Assembly (NCBI GenBank): GCA_036346275.1 | Contig: CM070724.1 | Span: 49,167,038 to 49,231,037, forward strand | Source: Otatea glauca | Lineage: Eukaryota > Streptophyta > Magnoliopsida > Poales > Poaceae | Direction of reading: 5' to 3' | Length of the DNA stretch: 64,000 nt | Part shown: one piece after another, positions 32,609-42,048 of the stretch | Numbering within the stretch: position 1 is the stretch's first letter | Layout: each line of letters starts with the position of its first letter | Made by a program: the position numbers and the translations under genes | The notes under the pieces: generated by a model | Databases searched by the model: none | The model's input: only the letters and a program-made list of their open reading frames with translations | Told to the model about the DNA's origin: nothing

Positions 32609-34013
32609 TGCTGGAGATATATCTTAGAAGTAATTATAGAGATGATTATATTTTCTTATATCTATGATTTATTATCTTGTTCCTTGAATAATGTTATTAT
32701 TATTTATTAGCAAGTACGTGTTTTTAAAAAAACTCTATATATGACCTTGTGATGATTATTCTAAAAGTGATTTCTACTCGATAAACATATGAGAACACAT
32801 ATGAATAGACTAGCATATGTATTAGTTGATGACTATGTTTCATGGGTCATAGATATGAATATATCAAACAAATAATATGGACACATGTTATAGAGTATGG
32901 AGTTGGATCAACCCACCTTGAGACACTACAAGAGCGTTGTAATCTTACTTATCATTAGTTGCTCTCATATACAATGTATATGTTATATCCTTAGACTTGA
33001 GGTTGACACATGTACTAGAGATGTGCAATGACTTACTTAGGGGTTGTCAAACGCTACTCCATAATTTGGTAGTTATAAAGGTTGCTTTCGGGTTTGTCGT
33101 GAAGCATATTGTGATGCATAGTTGATCAAGATGGGATTTACCCCTCCATACAACGAAAAATATTTCTTTAGGCCTCTCGAGTGGTCGAATTTCGAAAATA
33201 CATGGCCATACTACTCGCAGTTAAAGAGTTAACCATAATCAAGGATTCTGAGTCACATAATTGAAAAAGAGTGATCGAGCTAACCAAACAAGGATGACAC
33301 ATACTCGCCTTGAGTTTGACCAATATCATGAGAAAAAGGGAAAAGCATATAACTAAGTATTGTTAAGGTTTGTTGTTCGTCTGATATGATCTTTACATAT
33401 ACTCGGGAGTCGGTACGTACTGCTAGGGATCGCTACCGATTAATGGTCGAATAAGAGTACTCGGACCATGTCTAAGTATATGTGAACCTATAGAGTAGGT
33501 TGGGACTTAATTCAGATGATGATTCGAGTTATGATGGGTTTTGAGTTCCTAATGGGCCTTTAGAGACCTATTGTAGGGCGTCTATATAAAGGGAGGGAGC
33601 GGTGACTTTAGGATTAAGAGACACTATAAGAATTTAGAATTCTTAAAACCCTAACCGCCACACCTTTTTCGTCCAAAACCGCGCAGCCGGCACTAGCACT
33701 CCGGCGCGTGGCATCCCTTTTCCGTACGTGTGGATACCTTGGAGGTATTGCTGCGAAGCTTCAATGCTAAAACAACCCACAACCTGTGACGGTGACGAGG
33801 ACGATCTGCAACCTGCGACGATCACGAGGGGTTGTTGGAGGAGACACGAGGAGTTGTACAACTACAACCGTATCAACACGCTACATCGACTCTATTTCCG
33901 TTACGGATCTGCACGTCTAGTGGTAATTTCATGATCTATAACTTACAGTGGTTCCTTGGTTACACGGTAGAAAATTTTAATTTTACGCTAAAGTAACCTA
34001 CACTTTCCCTTCA
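32609..34013 (+). mobile_element. Copia-type solo LTR, 1,405 bp
   Basis: Begins TGCTGGAGATATATCTTAG, the variant of the TGTTGGAGATATG start shared by many grass Copia LTRs, and ends CCCTTCA. A perfect 5-bp duplication, CCTGC, flanks it (32,604-32,608 and 34,014-34,018). A TATATAAAGG box near 33,583 and a long U5-like part follow. No internal domain or second LTR is present, so it is a product of LTR-LTR recombination. It sits inside exon 1 of the phosphatase gene. Confidence 0.93.
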
Positions 34014-34516
34014 CCTGCTGGCGACGACCCCTGTTGCCTGAGCTGGCGAGTGATGGTGGAGGCCAACAACGTCAAAGGGCTGGCGCACGGTGCCGGCGCC
34101 GTGCTACGTCCGCAGCTACATGACCTGGAGCCAGTACAACCGGGACGTGAGCGGCGTCGTGGACCAGATCGCCGCCGGCGCTGACGGCCTCGATGCGTGG
34201 GTCATCGACATCGACGACACGTGCCTGTCAAATCTGCTCAACTACCAGGCAAAGCAGTTCGGGTGAGTACGTACACTCACGTATGTATCATCTGTACATA
34301 TGTGCATGCGCTTATATTTACGTTTCGATCTTGAACTCTCTCGTGATTATTAGGACAAACATAAGCAAAACTAATCTTGTAGTAATTGATCAGGGCGTAT
34401 GCTCCAGCCTCTAGCGGCGTTCAAGATGTGGGCGAGCAGAGGGATCTGCCCGGGGATACCTGCGAGGCTGCGATGGTGCAGCTGTTCCATACGCTCAAAG
34501 GCAAAGGCTTCAGGGG

Positions 34517-34788
34517 CAGAGGAGGAGCCAGGATTTATTCAAAAGGGGGGCTGAACACAAGTATATATACTAAATATAAAAACTACCAAGCCGATATATT
34601 ATAGTTGAAATTTAAATGCATGTAATATAGTATTAGTATGTAAATATGCAAGGGAAAAAAATTACTTTTCATTGTCACCGTCTGAAAAAGAAGAGATTTG
34701 ACAAATAAAATCTGCAGACGGCAGGGTTTCTCGTGGTGGGCTAGGGGGGCTGGAGCCCCACCAAGCCCCCCCTCTGGCTCCGCCTATG
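34517..34788. mobile_element. hAT MITE, 272 bp, perfect 8-bp target duplication
   Basis: The termini CAGAGGAGGAGCCAG and (inverted) CTGGCTCCGCCTATG are flanked by TTCAGGGG at 34,509-34,516 and 34,789-34,796. It lies within exon 2 of the acid phosphatase. Taking it out with one copy of the duplication rejoins the reading frame between KGKGF and FLVPGRDE. Confidence 0.95.
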
Positions 34789-35465
34789 TTCAGGGGTTTC
34801 CTTGTCCCTGGGAGAGATGAACAGGCCGGCTCTGGGCTCGAGCACGACAGTCAATCTGATCGTTGCCGGGTTCGCAGGACACGACCCATCATGAGGTAGA
34901 AATAATTCTTGCCGCTATCTCAGCTCACTATTACGCCAGAAAGGCATATATTAGATGTCTCAACATAGACGGTTAGGAAAAATCGTCTGTGATAAAGAAC
35001 ATCACTGACGGTTTTATACTGAAATCGTCAGTGAAATAATCACAGACGGTGCTCTTCATGAACCGTCAGCGATATATATCAATATCACAGACGGTTTTTA
35101 ACTCAAACCGTCTGTGATATTACGATATACATCAATATCACATACGGTTTTTAACTCAAACCGTCTGTGATATTACGATATACATCAATATCACAAACGA
35201 TTTTTAACTCAAACCGTCTGTGATAATATCACAGACGGATTTAAATACGAACCGTTTATGATAAGTTGACATCATAGACGGTTCTAACTAAGAATCATCT
35301 GTGATATGATCTTAGACCACTATATAAACATACCGATAGAGTTTCGTCTCCCGCAAACTCTAGCCTCCGATGATATATCCTCCTCCTGGACGACCTCCTC
35401 CCCGGCGAAGTCCTCCACCGCCTCCATCAACAGCAGTGCATACCCCTCCCCTCCCTCCTCGAGCC

Positions 35466-35673
35466 CTGCGCCTCCACTTCCGCCTGCAGAGGAAGGTGGC
35501 CGGCACCACCCTCGTCTGGAAGGAGCTCACCGCGGTCTTCGTCGGGGACAAGCCTCGCTATCACTCGGAGCGCGTCGTCAAGAGCTTCGACAGCTACGCG
35601 TTGCCCGGAACGCTCACTGTCATCATGGGGCCCGCGTGCTCCAGCAAATCCATGCTGCTCAGAGCAATCGCAG
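35466..35673 (+). pseudogene. Captured fragment of an ABCG-family transporter gene in the CACTA
   Basis: Seventy codons read like the start of the nucleotide-binding domain of plant ABCG half-transporters (ABCG3-like): AGTTLVWKELTAVFV, then ERVVKSFDSYALPGTLTVIM and a Walker A region GPACSSKSMLLRAIAG. In the family Walker A is GPxxSGKSTLL. Here the glycine before the lysine is serine and the final T is M, so ATP binding would be lost. The fragment stops at a splice-donor-like AG/GTTAAA at 35,673, suggesting that an exon was taken with its intron border. An upstream Pro-rich frame (from 35,370) may come from the same gene. It is neither start- nor stop-complete. Confidence 0.85.
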
Positions 35674-35842
35674 GTTAAAACTAGCACCCAGTATATATAT
35701 GGTCCTTCCTTAATTACTATTAGTAGCAGTGATATGTTTTTTTGTCAAACACCTTCAGACTATGAACTAATGCCGGTCATATTTATTGGCCAAGCTTTAC
35801 CGTTTGATGGTCATTAGCACAAACACATAGCACATTGAGAAG

Positions 35843-36716
35843 CATGGTTTACATTTTCGTTTTGAGTTCAAAAATCGCCACTTGCTCGGCACCGGTTTTT
35901 CGCGAAAACCAACCGAAATTCGGTAAAAACCAATCGGTTTGCGAAAGTCAAACATGTGGTCAAACTGATTCAAAAAAATCGAAAACCGACGACAAAAGGA
36001 AAAATGGTGAAAATGCAAGAAAATTGAAAAAATTGAAATTTTTTTTAAAAAATTTAAAAAATCCTAATTAATCTATAAAACACATCAAATAAATTTAAAC
36101 AATTTTTTAAATCATTTGATACTTCTAAAAAATCCAAAACAGAAATTAATGAAAAGGAATAAAGACATTGTCAGATTTTTATAAATATTTAAATTAATTT
36201 TTATATTCTGAAATTTTAATTTAAACATAAAAATTTACAAAGGATCATGTAATAAAATATTAAGAAATATTAGACTTCATTTAGTACTTATATAAAATCA
36301 AAAACGTAATAGAATATACAATGATAATAGCACTTTCAGAATTTTTAAAAAATACACATATCTGATCATCATCTGAAAATTTTACATAATCATTTTAATT
36401 ACGTTATAACATCACAAAAGAAGTTTAAGAAATATTAGACTTCATTTTGTGCCCCTAAAAATAAAAAGCGAAGAGCATATAATGTGACAAGATTACCGTT
36501 TAATTTTTAAAAATGTACGATTCGATAATAATCTAAAAATTTTACATAATCATTAGAATTGCCTCAGGACTGTACAAAGAAATTCAATTTTTTTATACTG
36601 TTTGCTAAATTTCTTCAAATTTTTTAAATTTACTATTCATCTGATCGGTTTTCCGAACGGTTTTAATTGCCGAACCGGCTTGGCACGGTCGGTTTTCGTC
36701 GGCATTTTAAACCCTG
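35843..36716. mobile_element. Non-autonomous hAT-type element, 874 bp, nested in the CACTA
   Basis: The ends CATGGTTTACATTTTCG and (inverted) CAGGGTTTAAAATGCCG pair with each other. The perfect 8-bp duplication TTGAGAAG flanks them (35,835-35,842 and 36,717-36,724). It is non-coding and AT-rich, and its interior matches the copy at the left edge of the window. The 8-bp duplication identifies the family as hAT. Confidence 0.9.
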
Positions 36717-37642
36717 TTGAGAAGTATATGCTAAAAGGCGCATGTTTCAAGATAATGTCAGGGGTCGATTTCATCATGTCGGTTGTATCACGCCCAATAA
36801 CGCTAGATTGTAGTCATGAAATTCAATTGGCGCAGCTAGTATCTATCTGATCACAGTTTTTACTTTTTAGTTGATGCAATATGCCCTACTAGTCTAGTGT
36901 CCTAGGTTCTTAGCTCTGTTGCATGTTGTTGTCAGTACCGAACATTAGCACGAGGGTGTCCTGCAAACATGGCTTTGCCCTGTTTTTTGTGCTTATATAT
37001 ACATAATTACGTTTAATTCAGTCAGTTCGCCAATGTAGTTCCACTATGAACAATACATCCAAGTTCGTTGATTATTTGTTCATAGAGTCAGTAATGACTA
37101 GAGAGGAGATCAACATACCTTTTTTTTGTTGTCATGATATACTGAAACCTGTTTGCACAAGTCAATTCTGGGAACTGGAAGGTTGAAAGAGAGAATTTGT
37201 AACTGTGAAAATGTGCAGGGACACGGCCAAGCGTGAGAGGTTCCGAGTTCGATTCCAAGCTACATCGAGATTCTTCCGTCATGCGTGATTGTTTATGATG
37301 TGACTGGTAAGTTAACTGTCTCCACGATATATGGTACTCTCCAGCAAAATATGTAGCTTTGCTTACTGCACTACAAATATTAAAGTGTTCTTATATAACA
37401 TACATTAATAATATTGTTTCACTTTTACCATATATACCTTTGTACTCATCAAATAAAAGCAATCATCAATTGATAGCCTTCCTTACTTGATTCCTTTTTC
37501 TTCCTGTTAAGCCATAAAACCTAGCCTACATTGCAAATATGCTATCTTGCTGTATGCAAAGAGGAGCTGTTAGAAGCTAACAAAAAAGATCGAATCGTTT
37601 CTATCTTTCTTACATAGTCTAATTCTCCAGCACGCTACCATG

Positions 37643-38452
37643 TGTGATCCTCTTTTTTCCTCTACACCTCTAGCAGAAATTCCATCATTAGTATCTATTA
37701 TTCGAAATTTTCTTCTGCTTAGGTATTTCTGCAACGAATTTTATAAGACACAACCAAGTTATAGATTTAGTAATTAAATATCTAAACTTCCTAGATGCAT
37801 TGAGGCAATAGCTTGTCTGATCAGGATATCTTAAAATATGAAGTTTTGTAGCACTTTCATCTCTTTCTTATTATAATGTTGATGGATTCTAAGGTAAAAT
37901 CCGTTTCATTCCACAGTTCGTCATGAACGCTGTCATGCGCTGATTTATCGTTGTCACTTTATCCTCATCTCCGAACGAGAATATCATAGCAGCCATGCTT
38001 CTTGAGCTATAGAGTTGATTAAGTCATCATATGGAGTCTATACGATTATTTAATCAACTTCATATGATGACTTAATCAACTCTATAGTTCAAGAAGAATG
38101 GCTGCCTATGGTATTCTCGTTCAGGGATGAGGATGAAGTGGAAGCGATAAATCAGAGCATGACAGCGTTCATGACGAACTGTGGAATGAAATGGATTTTT
38201 CCTTAGAATCCATCAATAATATAATAAGAAAGAGGTGAAAGTGCTATAAAACTTCATATTTTAAGATATCCTTATCAGACAAGCTGTTTCCTCGATGCAT
38301 CTAGGAAGTTTAGATATTCAATTACTAAATCTATAACTTGGTTGTGTCTTCTAAAATTCGTTGCAAAAATACCTAAGTAGAAGAAAATTTGGAACAACAG
38401 ATACTAATGATGGAAGTTCTGCTAGGGGTTTAGGGGAAAAAAGAGGATCACA
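37643..38452. repeat. Long inverted repeat (hairpin), ~391-bp arms, 27-bp loop
   Basis: The left arm 37,643-38,033 (starting TGTGATCCTCTTTTTTCC) is the near-perfect reverse complement of the right arm 38,061-38,452 (ending AAAAGAGGATCACA). The centre is at 38,047. Differences are single substitutions or small indels. Transcribed from either side it would form a long double-stranded RNA. It lies in the CACTA just inside the right subterminal repeats. No coding sequence or known gene is recognised in the arm. Confidence 0.95.
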
Positions 38453-38683
38453 GACGATTCTATTTAAAAACCGTCTGTGATATTATATCATAGACGGTTC
38501 TAAAGTAGAACCGTCTGTGATAAGAATTTTCATAGACGGTTCGAAAACCGTCTGTGATGTGCACTTACATCACTGATACATTGTTAGTGACGATTCACAA
38601 AACCGTCTGAGATGACGATTTTGAACCATCTGAGATGATGTTTTCTGTAGTAGTGGCTGCATGTGCATGAATCTACGTAACTT

Positions 38684-38914
38684 ACTAATGTTTGATATGC
38701 ACGGGTGAGTTGACGGCTGGTGCCACTCGTACTCAATTCATTGTAGTTTTTACATTGTAATGCTGCAATATTTAAGAAATTGGAAAAAAATATTTTTTTT
38801 GTTTTTAAATTTTTTGGAAACATTTTCTCCTCTCTGTTAATATTGCATTACAGTATTTTTTTTTTACTTTCAGGGATCGTTCCGGCAACGCGCGAAATTT
38901 CATCTAGTATATAG
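38684..38914. mobile_element. Possible small TIR element in the phosphatase intron
   Basis: The left ACTAATGTTTGATATGCACGG and the right (inverted) ACTAGATGAAATTTCGCGCG resemble each other and the ends of the 58,171-62,351 structure (ACTAG...GTGC...TTGC). The match is loose and no target duplication was called. Confidence 0.3.
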
Positions 38915-39007
38915 AAGAATATGGGCTGGGCAAGTTGGGGTGCAGGCTCAAGCCTGGCCCGGCAAAACACTCATACTTAACTCAAGCCCTCACTATCTTA
39001 AGTATTA

Positions 39008-39248
39008 CTCCCTCCGGTCACAAATTATCGTCATTTTGGATATCAACACGATCTTTAAAACATAGCTTTGATCACTAATTTCTATTATAATATATCTATA
39101 AACCCAATAAGATTATAATATTATGAAATTATTTTTTGAGACAAATCTACACATATGATTTTCATTATCCAAATTAAATACTTAAAAATGTTTCAAAAGT
39201 TTGATTGTACCTATGTCGAGAATGACAACTATTTGTATCTGAAGGGAG
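39008..39248. mobile_element. Stowaway-type MITE, 241 bp, TA target duplication
   Basis: Starts CTCCCTCCGGTCACAAAT and ends CTGAAGGGAG, with TA on both sides (39,006-39,007 and 39,249-39,250). The inner ATTATCGTCATTTTGGATAT is mirrored by GACAACTATTTGTATC at the other end. It has a degraded relative at 27,241-27,495. Confidence 0.85.
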
Positions 39249-40743
39249 TATATCAATAGAAATTGGTGGTAGTCGTCTGTTATCTCTCTCCTCCTCTAAA
39301 AGAAAAGCAACACTAATATATGGGTTGAGAGATAAAAAGGAAACCAACCTAATCTCTTTCCGCCTACACTCGCTCTCTCTGGCTGTGCTATTACCTACTA
39401 ATCCCTCCATGTGATAATTCAAAAGTGTAATTTTAGTTTTTATAAATATGTAATATAATATAATTATTTAGTTAAAAATATGTTTCCATTGCAAGTTAAT
39501 TGCGGGGGCAGTTGTCTGGTCTGTTTCAAAAACACAATATACAAGGACGAGCCTGACCCAGCCAGACAAAACGACAGGGCCAAAAGTAGTACTCCAATAT
39601 TCGTAAACATGTGGCAATAAAAAATCCAGGCAGGTGCTTTATGGCAAACGAGGTAGGTGGCTTTCTTCAATCAATCAGCTTATCGAAAGGCTAGACCAAC
39701 GATAAAATCTAGTCAGATTTCGCGAGATTTCGAATTCCGGATGTACACGATTTCCAAAATGCCGGTTGGATTAATTTTTTTGAAAATCTATAGTAATTTT
39801 GGAAATCTCGGCTTCTCGTTGATTTAGGCCAGAATTCATACATTTTTAACCGGATTGTAGTATTTTCGGACTGAATTTGGCTTTAATTTTTTGAAGCATT
39901 TTTAGACCATTGTGAAACAAAGTGAAAAAAAAAACTAATTTTTTTTGTTAGGCGTGGGATTCTTCCTCTGCGCCCGGACTTATCTCTCCCGTGAGAACCA
40001 GTTGAACCAAGCTGTGTTTCCTATTGTGCATCACCAAGGAAAGAACTTGTAGCCTAGGCAAGAAACAAAAGGAGTGCACCTCGTTTCCTCACAGACGAGC
40101 AACCTCACTCGCTCACTCTCAGCACATTCTTCCCCCTCTGCACCGGCGATTTTTCGGCCAAGTCCTGCCATCTTCGACGAGGTTTGTGCGTCATCTCGGG
40201 GTGTACTGCCGAGATCTCGCCTCTTTTCTCCAAAATCTCGGGTGAGTGAACTGAAATCTCGGTTTGATTTGTGCAAATGACATCAATTTTCTGGACGAAA
40301 TCTCGTCAAATAGCAGCGAGATCTCGGTCTTTTGTATCGGATGTATGCATTTAACTGCCAGATTAGTGGTTCTTATGGGCGGATCTGATCCAATTAGTGA
40401 AGTTTGTTTTGTTACAGCAAGTAGGAACTAACTCACATGGAGTAGCAACTAGTTTCGGCTAGAAGTAGTACCATAAGTGCATTGGTTGCAAGTTTATACA
40501 ACTAGTTTCACTCTTTTTGACATCCTCAATAAGTATTTCCTCAGTAACTAGATGCAGCATTATTCTTACTGCCTCACCTTTAGCTAAATGCTTACCAGCT
40601 TCATGAAGACTCAAAGTAGCATGACGATACTTCTTGACCTGTGTAGTAATAGATATACTTTACAATCTAGGTGTAAGCACGTGGTTTGCCTTGTCACCAT
40701 GACTTCTCCAGCAGTAAGCCAAGATGCACAATCTGGTCCAAGG

Positions 40744-41606
40744 TAGAGGTGTGCACTCGGACCGGCCCGAGGCACGACGTTATGGCCCAGCACGAAGTGG
40801 GCCGTGCCGGACCGGCACGACACTGTAGCACGAGCCGTGCCGAGCTCGAGAATCGGGCACGATGGGCGACGGCCCGGCACGACACTGTAGAATGGGTCGT
40901 ACCGGATCCGATGACCCAGGGTATGAGGAAGAAGTCTAGGATAAAGTTCACTGACTCACAGTGTATGACCGCTATGGATGCACCCAGTAGCATGAACGTC
41001 ACCCTTATCGCCGACACCTGTGAGAGACGGACAGAACAGGAGAGAGAGCTGAGAGAGATTGAGATACGGTGCAAGAAATGAACGTCACCCTTATCGCCGA
41101 CACCTGTGAGAGACGGACAAAACAGGAGAGAGAGCTGAGAGAGATTGAGATACGGTGCAAGAAGCTACTCTCTCTCGCTCGTCCCTCTCAATCTCTCAGC
41201 TCTCTCTCACCAGTCTCTCAATCTCCCTCTCAATCTCTCTTGTCTGTCTCGCTCACTCTCTTTCTCGCCCATTGCCCCCTCTCTCGTCCGTGTTGAGCAC
41301 ATCCCCCTCATTCAAGAATAAATAAATTTTAGTTCTTTTTCTCATAATATTTGCATTCACTGCCTCAATTCTATGCGTCTTCGGCTCTTTTTCTCTCGTT
41401 GTAATAGTGCAAATGGGTCGGGCCTGGGCTGACACGACACGAAGTAGGCACGAAGCGCAAATGGGCCGTGCTTGGGCTCGCCGAAGGCGAACTGGCCCGG
41501 CCCGGCCCGACGGGCACAGCGTGTCGTCGCGCCGCGCACGGTTCGAGCATCGGCACGATGGGCCCGTCTTGGACCGCCCGGCACTGCACGACGACGCCCA
41601 CCTCTA
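40744..41606. mobile_element. Non-autonomous hAT element, 863 bp
   Basis: The left end TAGAGGTGTGCACTCGG and the inverted right end TAGAGGTGGGCGTCG match, with flanks GTCCAAGG and GTCAAGGG (6 of 8 identical). Subterminal GGCCCGGCACGACAC words resemble those of the hAT at 4,350-7,619. The interior holds an 86-bp tandem duplication and a CT-rich stretch partly complementary to the GA-rich part of that repeat. Confidence 0.88.
40992..41163. repeat. 86-bp tandem duplication inside the 863-bp hAT
   Basis: Copies at 40,992-41,077 and 41,078-41,163 start ATGAACGTCACCCTTATCG and are almost identical (one clear difference, GACAGAAC versus GACAAAAC). Their GAGAGAGCTGAGAGAGATTG part is complementary to CT-rich words at 41,185-41,245. 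Confidence 0.95.
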
Positions 41607-42048
41607 GTCAAGGGCATATTGGTTTACTGCACATGCAGTAGCCACTCGTGGTTAGGGATTAAGATGATTGATCAATTTGTTTACTTCTAGAAAAGATAAG
41701 AGTAATGGTATTATTAATCATGGTTTGATTGATCTGCTCAGCGGTTGTGTTCATAAATTTGGTCTAATTCAATTGAAGAATCATAATATAAGCTTTATTT
41801 GGGACAATAATCAAGAGAATGTTATTTTTGCTGCTATTCATAAATTGTTTGTTACTACTGATTAGGGTCCTTTGTATCTGTTAGCTTGCATGCAAACTTT
41901 GCCTAGATCGAGTAGTCATCACACACCTCTACTTTTAAATATGTTCACTCTTGAATGATTTACTTTAGCAAGCATGTGTTAGTGGCATGTGTGAGTAGTA
42001 AGCATGTGTTACTGGCATCTTTTGTGTTCCATTGTAGGTTCTCGTGAT

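Larger units (their letters stand above)
34926..38655. mobile_element. CACTA (En/Spm) transposon, 3.7 kb, non-autonomous
   Basis: The left end is CACTATTACGCCAGAAAGG and the right end is TTTTCTGTAGTAGTG (inverse of CACTACTACAGAAAA). The 3-bp duplication GCT flanks it (34,923-34,925 and 38,656-38,658). The subterminal regions (about 34,960-35,300 and 38,450-38,640) are packed with direct and inverted copies of ACCGTCTGTGAT, as expected for transposase-binding repeats. No transposase gene is present. Inside are a captured ABCG-transporter fragment, a nested hAT-family copy and a long hairpin. It occupies the last intron of the phosphatase gene. Confidence 0.95.

Noticed and set aside
34926..38655. 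CACTA transposase gene
   Set aside because: Searched for TNP1- or TNP2-like motifs by eye; only the ABCG fragment and a nested hAT are present.
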